From Umbelopsis ramanniana AG (lineage: Eukaryota; Mucoromycota; Umbelopsidomycetes; Umbelopsidales; Umbelopsidaceae): a stretch of 64,000 nt of DNA. Numbering within the stretch: position 1 is the stretch's first letter; every line of letters starts with the position of its first letter. The stretch spans positions 1-64,000 of the forward strand of contig NW_026252124.1 in the NCBI RefSeq assembly GCF_025399195.1. The letters are read 5' to 3'. Below the pieces are notes generated by a model. The model worked only from the letters and a program-made list of their open reading frames with translations. It did not search any database and had not been told where the DNA came from. This document shows, one piece after another, positions 44,857 to 55,716 of the stretch. A program made the position numbers and the translations under genes.

Positions 44857-45979
44857 TTACAAAGAAAAGAAGGTTCGTCTCCAAAATGGTAAGAAAAACA
44901 ATCGACCTGTTACACCTAGCCAGAGAAAGGTGGAAGACGTCGATAAGACGTGTTGAATTCCTTTCGGGGCGTAATGGCTGCCCAAACACTGCACTTCAGC
45001 AACTGTGGCAAGACCTTGTAGTAAGAAGAACGCCATATGTTCTCCATGTGTTTCTCTGAATAAAGATGACACTAGAATCTCATGAAAGACACCCGAGGCA
45101 GCAAATGTCGTCATGGCCGATAGGGAGTTTTTCCATCGTCTTTGCTCTACAGTCTGGTCTTGTTTAGTGGGAGCAAAGACTGAACGATGAAACATATTGG
45201 CCATGATTCTGTTCCAACGACTGAAAGAAGAGGTGAATGTAAGTTTCTAATGCAAAGCTGGTAGGACGGACCAAACGTCCTGCTGGGGTACTCACCGGCT
45301 CCAGAAATCCTTCAGACTGACAGCAACATTTGAGCTCGTTAGTAAAACCGTTTCCACAGCACACTTATCTAACACAAGTTCACTACACTCACCTATAGGC
45401 GAAGTACGGGTTATCCATGAGTTCCATGAGATCCTTATTCATGATAGCCTGCGCCAAACCTGTCACCACGTCGGTGACGGACCCCACAATGCAATAAAGC
45501 ACTGCTCCATAGCCTAATGTATTACCAATAGACAAAGGCGAATAGAAAGGCAATTGAAGCAAATCCTGTTCATTACTCAATAAAGGTACCAGTAGTAATT
45601 TAATACCATATTTGAGGGCTCCGCGAGCCATTTTTAAGACCCCTCGCTGCCTAATGCGAGTGGAGTCTGGAGGAGGATTTGGCTCCAGCATAACGGAGCA
45701 TAAGGATAAGACAATGTCTTTCACTGGAGGCAGTGGCGCTGGTAACGACATGTTCTGAGCGCATACATATATGGGCGTAGGCACCAAAAATAGGTCGATG
45801 GCGGGATGATTGCTTGTCAACAGCAAAGGTAGGAGAGCATGGTAGCCAATGAGACATGACCGAAGTGTACGACTACGCGGGGATGATCGCAGAAGGTACA
45901 AGTCAACGGTAGGTAGGAGAGTATGCAAGAGAATTAGCCGCGTCGGTGAAACGACATGAGCATCAGGTAGACGAAGCAT
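44857..45979 (-). CDS. wax-synthase-like membrane-bound O-acyltransferase (MBOAT)
   Basis: Predicted 323 aa from three exons (45393-45979, 45296-45316, 44857-45220); the middle exon is 21 nt. The wax synthase signature crosses the exons: NPYFAYSLKDFWSRRWNRIM, followed by TFAASGVFHEILV, which contains the catalytic His of the MBOAT superfamily, and FFLLQGLATVAEV. Several hydrophobic segments fit a polytopic ER membrane protein. Family members transfer acyl chains from acyl-CoA to alcohol acceptors; the acceptor here is unknown, and sterols, fatty alcohols or secondary metabolites are all possible. The start is uncertain: the frame is open to about 46021 without an ATG, so I chose the first Met (MLRLPDAHVV). 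An upstream exon may exist. The position beside lanosterol synthase is suggestive but not evidence of linked function. Confidence 0.75.
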
Positions 45980-46471
45980 AGGCAGGATATAATTTCCATG
46001 CCGGCCCGTCGTTACATGCAAAATTCGTCAGCCAGCCAAGCTATTTTTTTCCCTTCCCATTGCCACAAACTGGGATGTTTACGACGAGGCAAAGCATACC
46101 ATATTGTGCTTTGAGATGTGAAAAACCTTTTGTTATCTTGTCTGCAAATTTTTTTTTTTTTATATGGTTTTTTGTTCAATGCGTAAAAAGTCTTACATAA
46201 TATTGTGGCTCTCGCTGAAAAGAAAAATGACATTATGCAGGAAAGGGTTGATAAGCTGAATATGTACAGTAGTATGAAGGAAATTTATGATACATCAAGA
46301 AAGGTAGTGTAGGGTAAAAGGCCAAATGATGACAGGCTCAATTCAATCCAACATCCTGGTCGGGCTTGTGTGTGTGTGTGTGAGTAAATCATGACCGTGT
46401 TGTTGTGGGTGGTGGTGGGGATAGCAAAAAAAAAATGTACATAGAAAATTGTGAAAATCGCACTTTCGTGT
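45980..46471. other. intergenic region with TG microsatellite
   Basis: About 490 bp between two minus-strand genes, with T runs at 46149-46160 and a (TG)8 microsatellite at 46367-46382. Upstream coding exons of the acyltransferase could hide here, but I found none that join convincingly. Confidence 0.45.
46367..46382. repeat. (TG)8 microsatellite
   Basis: Eight perfect TG units in the 3' flank of the cyclin gene, followed by TGAGTAAATC. Length is likely polymorphic. Confidence 0.85.
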
Positions 46472-47075
46472 TCAGAGGCCGAGTTCCAGCTCAAGCTGTG
46501 CACCATGCTGTTGTACAAATCGCTCCACCTGAGCGAGATCAACATGAAGGTTGAATTTGATGAGTCCTAGAAAACTTCGTTCCATTTCGTTCATTTCTCT
46601 AGCTGAAAATACTGGGGCAATGGTGGCTCTAATGACTGTCGCTTGTAAGCTATAATCTTCTGTATATTTAGAGGCGATGACAATGGCAGCCAAAAAGATT
46701 TTGTACGGGGTGTCAAAGTCTAAAAGGAAAGGAGGTGTGAATGGGGAGGAGCGGTTTCATGAACAGATGCATGCAAATGGTAGTATGCAACGTACCTCCT
46801 CGAGCTTGTACTGGTAAACTGGTTTTGAGACGTTCCAGGTAGATCAGAGCGACAATCAAGACGGTGGGTGAGAGCTGGCATTTAAAGTATGTTTCTCGCA
46901 CAAAGTGAGCCAAGTGTGGCAACAATTCATGTCGACTTCGCCTTTGTTTTGAGCATTCCAAGATACTGCCAACGTTTTGGATGGTAAATGAAATCAAGGC
47001 CTCGGGACTTCTCGTTGACAACGAGGGAGACACTGGAGGGTAGCAATTAGTGGGTAGAAGAGGCGAAGAGGCCAT
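46472..47075 (-). CDS. cyclin, small Pho80/Pcl-like, 175 aa
   Basis: Two exons (46796-47075, 46719-46472) give 175 aa with a single cyclin box. Visible: LPHLAHFVRETYFKCQLSPT, VLIVALIYLERLK, then DFDTPYKIFLAAIVIASKYT, EDYSLQATVIRATIAPVFSA and REMNEMERSFLGLIKFNLHV. The PKIFLAAIVIASK/KY and Asn-x-x-E-x-x-FL pattern is typical of the cyclin fold; short length, with only the N-terminal cyclin box, resembles the Pcl/Pho80 group that partners Pho85/CDK5-type kinases. The kinase partner is inference. The first exon starts MASSPLLPTNCYPP. It lies downstream of the SETD6-like gene on the same strand with about 440 bp between. Confidence 0.85.
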
Positions 47076-47519
47076 GCAGGGCAGAAAGAGAGATAGGGAA
47101 AAGAAGAAGTGAGAAAGAAGTGGGAGAGTGAAGGATGTATTTATACAGTTGATAGTATTAAAATACCTAGCATATAATAAATTTTTGATAGCCCAAGGTA
47201 TTTTTTATTTGGATCAATCGCGTGTCAGTGATCCTTATGTCACTTTGGGCGGTCGATGCTTTATCAACCGCACAGTGCGTCGGTCGGCATGCCTTGAAAT
47301 GGCCATGCCATGATTTGCGAGAAGGAGGAGGTGCTCCAAATAGATGATAAGTGGATGGATGATTATAAAGTAAAGGGGAAACGGAAAGCTCGCGGAATAG
47401 GGCAGGCCGATGCTCAGCAATGCGGACGGTCTGGAATCTCGAATGGACAAAAGTCTGGACCCTCTCGCTCATAATGGGAAAAGGGGGATCGCCCACGAAA
47501 CAAGCTCATCGACGTCACT
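47076..47519. other. intergenic region between cyclin and SETD6-like genes
   Basis: About 440 bp. Contains the cyclin promoter, with a purine-rich AGAAAGAGAGATAGGGAAAAG run (pyrimidine-rich on the gene strand) right before its ATG, and the 3' flank of the methyltransferase. No separate gene supported. Confidence 0.5.
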
Positions 47520-49346
47520 TTATTTTCGCTGCTTTTTCCTCTTTGGGCCATCAGCCTCATTCAGAGTTTGCTGTAATATGCGCTTTTCTCCAGCTCGAAC
47601 TAGGATACTACTGTACTTTTTGGTCGACAGGTCATCTGCATTGGATAGCATTCTTTCGTCGTCCTAGAAGTCATTTGTAGGGTTAGTCGACAACATGATG
47701 ACAGCGTTACGTAGCCAAACACTTGCGCTTTACCTCTAAAGTGGTCTTGTATTGCTCAAGTCGTTTGGATAGAATGAGCTTCACTTTGTCCATCACGCTT
47801 GGCGTCAATTTGGGTTTTGGCACTTTCCGCTTTTCCAAAGCTATGGAAAATTCCTGACTTGACATCATAAACACCTGCACTGTGGACCCCCCATTGATCA
47901 TGTCAATGTTATCTATTTTTTTCAGCTTGCTTATCTTGGCATAAACGCTTACTTACCGCAGGCAATTAGTTCAGGAGGAATATCTCCATTCTTCTCAATC
48001 ACAAAGTAGCTGAACCCGGAACATAAGGTAAGAATCATTCCATGTTTCGTCTCAGCATTCCATCATGACTTACTCATCCAACACATCCTCTTCTAACAAA
48101 AATGTGACCTATCATTGGGCTGAGCATTTTGTGTTCTCATTTATAGTAACGTTGTATAAATCTTTTATACTGACCTTAGCATCTTTCTCCTCATCCGTCA
48201 CGTCGGCTGGGCAGCTCACATCGCATACCAAATCGCCGCTTATCTCGACAATGTCAAAGTCGTTGGGCTCATCCACAAAGCCGTATTTCCGTAACAGGTC
48301 TGCGTTGCACAGATCGCCATATGTGTTGTAAATCTGCTCTGAGACCTGGATATCCTTGATGGCTCTCATTTGCAAAGCCTCCGGTTCATGAAAAAGACGT
48401 GCATTATTGAAACCTGTGCGGTGATTGAGCATGTCCGCCATTGGTACCATGGCAATAATGCCTTCTTCCTCTTCCTCATCGTCCTCTTCCTCCTCATCGC
48501 CTTTGCTGGAAGGCTTGGGTGTAAGTTCGTCATGAAAGCTGTAAGCCATAATCAAAGACCCACAGATATGGAACAGATTAAGGTTATGGACATTTTCGTC
48601 AAAAACGTCGGGGTGGCTCTATGGCATTATCGGTCGGTGCATCAGTATCAGTTCAGCCCATGAGTAAAACCCTTTCGCTCCTATCGTAGGTTACCTTGAT
48701 AATGGGTTGTATGGTGCTCTTAAACAGATTTTCCGCATCGTCCCGTCCAATTTTATCTACCAAAGATGGCTCTCTTTAGTTCACTCAATGACATGCACCG
48801 CGTTTTGTACAGAGCAATTTATGTCCCGTGTAACACCAGCAAATGTACCAGCAATTTTCTTACCTGGGACACCAGTACCCGCCAATTCGTCAATATCTTT
48901 CTCTTCCCAAAACATTGGGGTGTCAAATATATTGGGGAGAATGTCCAGATAGGGCTTCCAAAATGAGTTCTCCGACTTGAGTTCGTACATTAGGCAAAGA
49001 ATCAACGGAGCCCAGCCTTGCTGCGAATTAAGGATATCCTTCATGCCCGGCTTGGTCGCCAATTGACTGGTTTCTTCCGAGAGTAAGACTTTTCGAGGTA
49101 TAGAGAACAAAAGTTCATCTTTCTAAAGTCCCAATGAGTGCATTGTCATTTGGTATTTTGTCAAAAACACGTATTTCATCAAAAATAGTTATTTATTTTA
49201 CTAACCTTTATGTCCTTTATTGCCACTACGCCTCTCCCAGCCTTTTCTGAGCGATAGTCTTTAATGGCAAGCGAATCAGAAATGGTAGCGTCATTGGCCT
49301 TCAGCCATTGTATGAAGTGGTTGGAAGCGTTGTCGAATTCTGACAT
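47520..49346 (-). CDS. SETD6/Rkm4-like SET-domain lysine methyltransferase
   Basis: 427 aa from eight exons: 49206-49346, 48864-49122, 48695-48756, 48175-48618, 48074-48108, 47957-48009, 47734-47879, 47520-47663. The split SET domain reads EKAGRGVVAIKDIKKDELLF with SIPRKVLL, then GWAPLILCLMYE, PMADMLNHRTGFNNARLF with the NH substrate/SAM motif, and QIYNTYGDLCNADLLRKYGF with VDEPN. The Rubs-subs-bind type C-terminal domain follows and ends with the RILQQTL and basic KKRKKQRK tail typical of the group. Yeast Rkm4 methylates a ribosomal protein of the 60S subunit; animal SETD6 methylates nuclear targets. A Glu/Asp run (DEEEEDDEEEEEG) is inserted within the SET domain. It is divergent from the BioF gene with 203 bp between starts. 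Confidence 0.9.
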
Positions 49347-49549
49347 GAAAGAACGTTTCGATCTATGTATGGCTTGATTTTTTTTTTTTTTGCGATTGAA
49401 TTTGACAGCAGCTTCTCTCAGTCAACGAGCGGACTGTTTCTTGCTCCAGCATTAGTCGGACTGCCACAAACTTTCGGCCACTTCAGAAATTTTGTCGTGC
49501 CTGGTTGCAACTGAGTTTGCCACCCTTCTCCTTTCCCCAAAAGTTGACC

Positions 49550-51085
49550 ATGTCGCTCACCAAGCAATTACAAACTGTTCTAGACAAGAGGAGGGACATA
49601 CTGAAGTTAAGAAGGCTCGTTGTCAACCCTCCTGATTCAATCGACTTCTCTTCCAACGACTTTCTGGGACTTGCCCGGTCAAAGGACTTTCGAGACCGAT
49701 TCATGACAGAATTGCAAACCTTTGAACATCCGCCTTTGGGATCCACCGGATCGCGATGCTTGGATGGCAACTCTCAGTATGCCTTGGACTTGGAAGCACG
49801 TATCGCAAAGTTCCATCATGCTGAAGCTGCTCTTTTGTTCAATTCTGGATTTGATGCAAACTCAGGTGTCTTCAGCACTATTCCTCAACCTGGCGACATC
49901 ATTCTTTATGACGAGCTAATTCACGCTAGTGTGCATGAAGGAATGAAGCTCTCCCGCGCAGGATCAAAGATACCCTTCAAACACAACAGTGTGACTGATC
50001 TTGAGTCAAAGATTATCGACATCTGCTCTCAGGGTCAAACCAAACAGAAACGCCGAAACGTTTTTGTAGCGGTGGAAACGGTGTACTCCATGGACGGCGA
50101 CATTCCTCCCCTAAAGGAAATAATCGCCATGCTTCGAAAATATTGGAGGAAGGATGAGAATGGCTGGGTCATTGTGGACGAGGTAAGCTTTCGGTTCGAG
50201 CTCCGTTGCGTTGCGTGTGAAAACCAAAAGACATACTAAATGTTTTGGGCTCGCTCGATGTTAGGCTCACGCGACGGGTGTTTTCGGAGAAAATGGTCGT
50301 GGGGTAGTCTGCCAGGAAGGCCTGGAAGATGAGATCTTTGCCCGGGTACATACCTTTGGAAAAGCCATGGCTAGTAATGGTGGTAAGTGTCTTTGCTAAA
50401 TTTTCCCAATACCCCAGTTTTATTTTTTCTTAAACCGGTGTCAACTATTTTAGCTGCTGTGTTGGGCACCGAGACGCTCAAAAATTATTTGATCAACTAC
50501 GCGAGATCCTTCATCTATACTACCTTCATGGGTTTTAGCAGTCTTGCCAGTATAAGTTGCGCATACCAGATGTTGGAACAAGGCGTAACCAGAGAGGTGA
50601 GGGCACACTATGATTTTTTCTTTGGCCGCATGTGACTTGGATTTTTGCCATTCAGTATTACTCATTGTCTTTTTCTTCAGGCACAGCACCACGTTATGGC
50701 TCTAGTTAGCCATTTTAAAAACACTATTCATTTACCGCATGGCCATCTACTTCCATCCACCAGCCCCATACAAGGAATCGTACTTGATGGTAAGTTTCAC
50801 AGTTGACATACAAATATCATGACTTCAGACTCTAACCTCCATCAAGGTAATGATAAAGTTCGAGCACTAGCTGAATATCTCAAAGCTCGGAAATTCAACG
50901 TTAAACCCATACTCTCGCCAACTGTACCAAAGGGAACTGAGCGCGTGCGAATCTGCCTACACGGCGATAATACCATAGACCAAATCGATGCTCTGGTGAA
51001 TGCCACCCATCAATACTTCCGCAACCCTACAAAGTCTACTACACACTTCTCTAGTTCTACGCCTATCATTGCCAGCAAACTGTAA
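49550..51085 (+). CDS. 8-amino-7-oxononanoate synthase-like PLP enzyme (alpha-oxoamine synthase)
   Basis: 413 aa from five exons: 49550-50182, 50265-50382, 50454-50596, 50681-50789, 50847-51085. The fold-type I aminotransferase core is complete: FSSNDFLGLARS, GSTGSRCLDGNSQYALDLEA, LLFNSGFDANSG, YDELIHASVHEGMKLSRA, VETVYSMDGDIPPL, VDEAHATGVFGENGRG with the PLP-ring Asp and the His, and HTFGKAMASNG with Lys244 as the Schiff-base lysine. It is closest to BioF (AONS), which condenses pimeloyl-CoA/ACP with alanine in biotin synthesis; 2-amino-3-ketobutyrate ligase and 5-ALA synthase are longer or lack this pattern. No clear mitochondrial presequence; fungal BioF is usually peroxisomal, and here the C-terminus ends SKL-like as ASKL, a canonical PTS1. 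That supports peroxisomal import. Confidence 0.9.
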
Positions 51086-51124
51086 TATTACCGAATCGTT
51101 TTGTAAAATATAGATCTATCATCG

Positions 51125-51130
51125 AATAAA
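51125..51130 (+). terminator. poly(A) signal of the BioF-like gene
   Basis: AATAAA 40 nt past the stop codon, before the convergent glucanase gene. Confidence 0.5.
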
Positions 51131-51280
51131 AGTTACCATGCCAATTGTGATATGGACAGCATTCAGTAATTGCTATTGACTGGGAAGAGAGCTCAATGGC
51201 TCTGAGAAATGGTTGGGAAATCATAACGAATGTTTATTTTACAGGTTGTTTACGTTATGTACTTGTTGTTTTCAAATGGC

Positions 51281-53252
51281 TCACAACTTTGGTGCGATTG
51301 TCATGTTAAATATTTTGGGCACCCTTTCTACCTCAGCACAGCTGAAACTTGGTTCTGCAATATTGGCAGGTGCAATTCCCAGATCCTGAAAATGGTAAGA
51401 GAGATGTGTTAGCAAAACAAGGCTATTATTCATCGACATAAGGTCGCGATACTTACAACTAGATCAAAGTAAGACCAGTGAGGCTCAGAGCCTCCTTCAA
51501 CCTTGAAGTTCCAGAAGAAGAATCCGTAGCTTCCTGAGAAAGCATCAATCTGTGCATCGACATACATCTGGAGGAACTGCTGATATCCTGATGGCCAGAC
51601 GGATGATTGACCTCTGTATTTGCATGAGCATTTGGGGCAGGACTTGGCAGTGAGATTACCTTGTTCATCGTAGAAAGTACCGTCCCAGCGGGAACCTTGG
51701 CCAACATTGTTCAACCACATAGCGCAGTCAGTATCAGCAGCACTCCATTCACCAATGATGGTGGGTCCAAAACCAGTTTCCAGGTTGTCTGAGTTTTTGA
51801 TATAGTTCTTAGCGCCTTGGCAGATACCGTTAACTACCTTGTCTCTGTAAGTGGACTTCATGGAGTAGGGGTCGAAAATTTGGTAAACATGGGCATCTAA
51901 CAAAAATGATTATTTAGAAATCGACCATTCAATACAGCTTATTCCTCCTTCAGTGATACTAACCAAGCATGATCCCTTCATATCGTTGCATCTTTCCCTT
52001 CCATTTGTCAAGACCAATAAATCCTTCACTGACACTGATCCAACCGTCAAAACCAGCTCCGCGAGCTGTTATTGAAAATAAAAAAGAAATGTTAGGGGTC
52101 GAACGGATAGAATACTCAGAATTTCTATTAGCATAATAACCAACATACCAAGACGATAGGCTGAATCATAAAATCGTAGCAGCTGGTGAACTTCCATCTG
52201 GCGCATATTTGGCTCGTTAAGTACACCAAAGATGCGAATAGTGTTCTTGTATCTTGGAGCTACTGCGATTTGGGTTAGAGCATCGATGATTTCCAACATT
52301 TGGCTGATCTCTTGTGTGCCGTTGGTAGTTCCCTTGGCCAACCAATGAACTTGACCTTGGCGTCCACTGTGATTCCATCCATTTTGCGATTGAGGAGCAC
52401 TGTGTAAATCAACATTCACTCGAAGTCCATATTGACGGGCCCATTCCAAGGCTTGAAGGAAATAACCCATGGATAATCTTGGTACATACGGGTCACCTTC
52501 CCAAGTTTTGACAGCCCAAAAACCAAGTGGAATACGAACGTGGTCGAAACCAAGTTGAGCGACTTTAGCAAAGGTTTCTTCAGTAACCCATGTTTCATAG
52601 TGCTCCATGAGAACTCCATAAGCCTTATCTTGACCCAGCGCCTTTGTAAGCGTGTATTCATCCACAATACGGTCGGTGATATTGGGAGCTGGAACCTTTT
52701 CAATACCTTCGTTGTAAGGCTTGAATAAAGATGGTTTGATGAATGGTTCAAGGACTAGCCATCCACCAAGGTTAATACCACGGATTGGCTTGATACCGTA
52801 TGGGAAAGGCTCTGATAGCGGAGGTACAGATGGATTAGGGCGGGCACTGTCAGAAAATTCCAAATCATTCAAGATTTCTGCTATTTCAATCTTGCCATCA
52901 ATCAATGATTGGAATCGTCCTTCAAGGCCGCGCTTTCCAAGTCGATGTGAGGGAGTGTTTGCTTTGATATCTTCAGCTGGTACGGATGATACGAGGGTAT
53001 CACTACCCCAAAATCCACCAAACACAAATCCTAGAACAACAGCTGATCCAAAGATGCAGGTGACAGCAATGGCTCGGTTAAATCTCTTTGGTCTTTTGCA
53101 TTCTGCTGGTACTTTTTCAACATGAATGCTATAGATGAAAATTGTTCAGAAAATGTAATGGATAGATTGTACGTTTTAAAGTGCAAGTTTGCTTACTGGA
53201 TTTCACGGGGCTGGTTTCCAGGCAAAGGGTCATCAAATGGATTACTTCCCAT
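51281..53252 (-). CDS. membrane-anchored exo-beta-1,3-glucanase, GH5
   Basis: 560 aa from five exons: 53197-53252, 52149-53128, 51964-52065, 51457-51896, 51281-51385. Short cytosolic N-terminus MGSNPFDDPLPGNQPREI, then a single membrane anchor (FNRAIAVTCIFGSAVVLGFV with FGGFWG, about residues 32-56), so a type II membrane protein. The GH5 (former Exg family) catalytic domain follows: IRGINLGGWLVLEPFIKPSL, LGFDHVRIPLGFWAV, VNVDLHSAPQSQNGWNHSGR, FGVLNEPN with acid/base Glu324, DAHVYQIF, and IIGEWSAADTDC with nucleophile Glu429. Architecture matches ExgD/glucan 1,3-beta-glucosidase D of filamentous fungi. It trims or remodels cell-wall beta-1,3-glucan outside the plasma membrane. Several N-x-S/T sequons are present. 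It is divergent from the BCS1-like gene (268 bp). Confidence 0.93.
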
Positions 53253-53520
53253 GATGAATAAAAGCTATGGACAGACCTTGCTCCAGAACACAGATGCTTT
53301 TATGTAGAAAGATGTTTTTAACGTCTTAAAATTTAATTGCATTTGCGGTGAGAATCAAAAATTCCATCCATGAAAGCAAGCAAACAATGTAGTGCGGGCT
53401 GTTGCCGACAATGGCGGTAAAAGCGTAACGAGCTCAATTTCATTTTTACGCACCCCGCGCTGTTTGAAATTCCTCATCTTTTTGCAGCAGGCCATTGTTA
53501 CCATCCCCCCCAATGCAAAC

Positions 53521-55493
53521 ATGGCTGTAAACTTAAACGACCCTACTGTCGACACATATCTACAAGTTCTATCGCCACTAATACCTTTATTCTCATACAA
53601 CCAACTTGAGACACTTTTATGTGCCTGGGTTCCTCATCGCTTGGATGGCGTACTTGAACGACATGGTCTGAAATCTGGACTCTATGTCGTAGATCACTTT
53701 ATCGTTACAGCAACTATTGCCTTGCTGATAGTAAGTACCAAAATGATAGTCACCTACATAACGCATCATTTTTCAAGAAAAGCTATACCCGATGGAAAAG
53801 GCAGTCAGTCAATATCGGTCACCATCCATCCGTCCATAACGGACTCATATCACAACAGTCAGTAATGTAGCCCATATTGCTATACTTGTTTATGACTTAA
53901 ACATTTTCTTGGCTTTGAGCGATTTTGTTCTGAAAATGATCTTCTCCCCCAGTTGCGAATGTATTCCATCAATCTTTGGCATATCTGATATCGGAACGAA
54001 CAAAGTCTTGGACATCTGGCTCATTTTCGCTTCAGGCCTGCTTAGACATCGGTCACGATGAGAATAATCCGCCCATATTTAATGTTGTCCCCGATTTAAA
54101 CCAAGGCAAGCCTATTTTTATTTTCATTTTTCTGAGTCCATCACCTTAGTTATGTTTCGGGCCTGCCACGTCTATACTTTGTCATGTTTTCTAAAGAACA
54201 CCTGGACTGAATAAACCTCTATGCATTTTGCTAATCGCAGCTGTGGAGATTCGTTATGAAGGTTTTTGCTTCAGCGCTCGGTTCATTGAGAAAGAAGAAT
54301 CTTCTCGTCAACCTCCACGTGAACTTAATACACCAGATGATCTGATCAGTCGTAAACTTGGTGCCATTACTGAACCTCCAATAGAGGTATGGTGCAAGCC
54401 CCAGTCGGGTATGAATACTGTGGAAGATTTAAGCAAGATTATCCGAAAGATAGCAAAGGAGTATATGGAGATGGTGGAAGCACAGAAGAGAACCATTAGG
54501 TCTCGCTATGAGTATTCAGCCTCTGGCAAATGGACTCGTGTATGCAATCTTCCGGAAATTCGCGGGCTGGAAACGGTAGCCTTGACTGAAGAACATGAAG
54601 AGCTCCTCAGTCGATCCATTAACAGCTTTGAAACCAGTAAGGAGTTCTATAGTCGTATCGGATCACCTTGGCGAATGGGGATCCTTCTGTATGGTTGTCC
54701 CGGAACAGGAAAGACAAGCCTGGTATTCGCTATTGCGTAGGTACCAGTGCGGGGATCGTATGAAACGTAATGATCGTTGGCTAAACACTTTGCCGTAGAT
54801 CTACTCTCAAGCGAGATATCTATTTTATGAACTTGAACAACATCGATTCCGACTCAGAGCTACTCAGTGCATTTGCAAGCATTCCATGCAAAAGCATTGT
54901 GGTTTTTGAGGACATAGATGCCATGACACCCGTGAGTTTACCTTTTCGGCTCCGTATTTTCTCACTCATCGATCATTTAGCCTCATTGTGTCTATAGGTC
55001 CTTCATAGACGAGATCCTGGAAAGGCAGACAGAGGAGATGATCAAAAGTTTGGACTGTCAAGTATGCTTGGTGTCTTGGATGGGCACACTCTCGAGGAAG
55101 GCATAATTTTTGTTATGACTACGAATTATATTGACAAGTTGGATCCAGCCTTGATAAGACCAGGTAAGACATTTTAATTGGTACGCCTAAAGCAAGCTGA
55201 GCCATTCTTTTTTCTTACAAGCACTACATTGCCATACATTCATAGGTCGTATGGACTTGCATCTGCAGCTCAAGTATGCCACTCACCATCAAATGGAACA
55301 CATATATCGATTGGTGGGCGGGGATAGCTTGCTTGAATTGTATCCTGAACTACGAAGGGAGATCCCGGAATTTGTGATTCCGCCGAGCGAAATCATGCAA
55401 TTGATGGTTCTCCTCCGTAACAACAAACATTTGATACCACAGCAATTACAGGAACTGGCCTCCAAGAGAAGCGGTCCATCATGGCAAACGTAG
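53521..55493 (+). CDS. BCS1-like AAA ATPase, 510 aa
   Basis: Six exons: 53521-53857, 53953-54105, 54241-54736, 54799-54931, 54998-55163, 55246-55493. An N-terminal membrane helix (about 60-85, [20 protein letters not shown]) is followed by a BCS1_N-type region ([20 protein letters not shown]) and one AAA domain: Walker A GCPGTGKT at 315-322, Walker [11 protein letters not shown], sensor-1 [20 protein letters not shown] with the Arg finger region RMD. The pattern [19 protein letters not shown] is characteristic of BCS1 and its paralogues. True Bcs1 inserts the Rieske protein into complex III; this copy has a diverged N-terminus, a GC-donor intron at 54106 and lacks an obvious internal matrix presequence, so it may be one of the fungal BCS1 paralogues. 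Start chosen as the first ATG in the frame, which is open further upstream. Confidence 0.88.
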
Positions 55494-55716
55494 AAGGATG
55501 GCAATAGAATTATATCAGCTATTTTTGCTATTATTAGTACGTTATTCTGATTCATAGACATCATCCTTACTACGCAGAAGGCGGACCAAAAATATATAAT
55601 ATTGGAGATGTTTCAATGATGAAACATAATTGAAAAAAAAAAATTGTTTGCATCCGACTGAACCTCCTTTCCCAAACTTTTTCTAACCTTTTTCACTCTA
55701 TAACATTTTTCTTAAC

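Noticed and set aside
41442-45979. Sterol/terpenoid biosynthetic cluster from ERG7 plus the acyltransferase
   Set aside because: Only two adjacent genes with a general housekeeping cyclase and no P450, transporter or regulator between; adjacency alone does not support a cluster.
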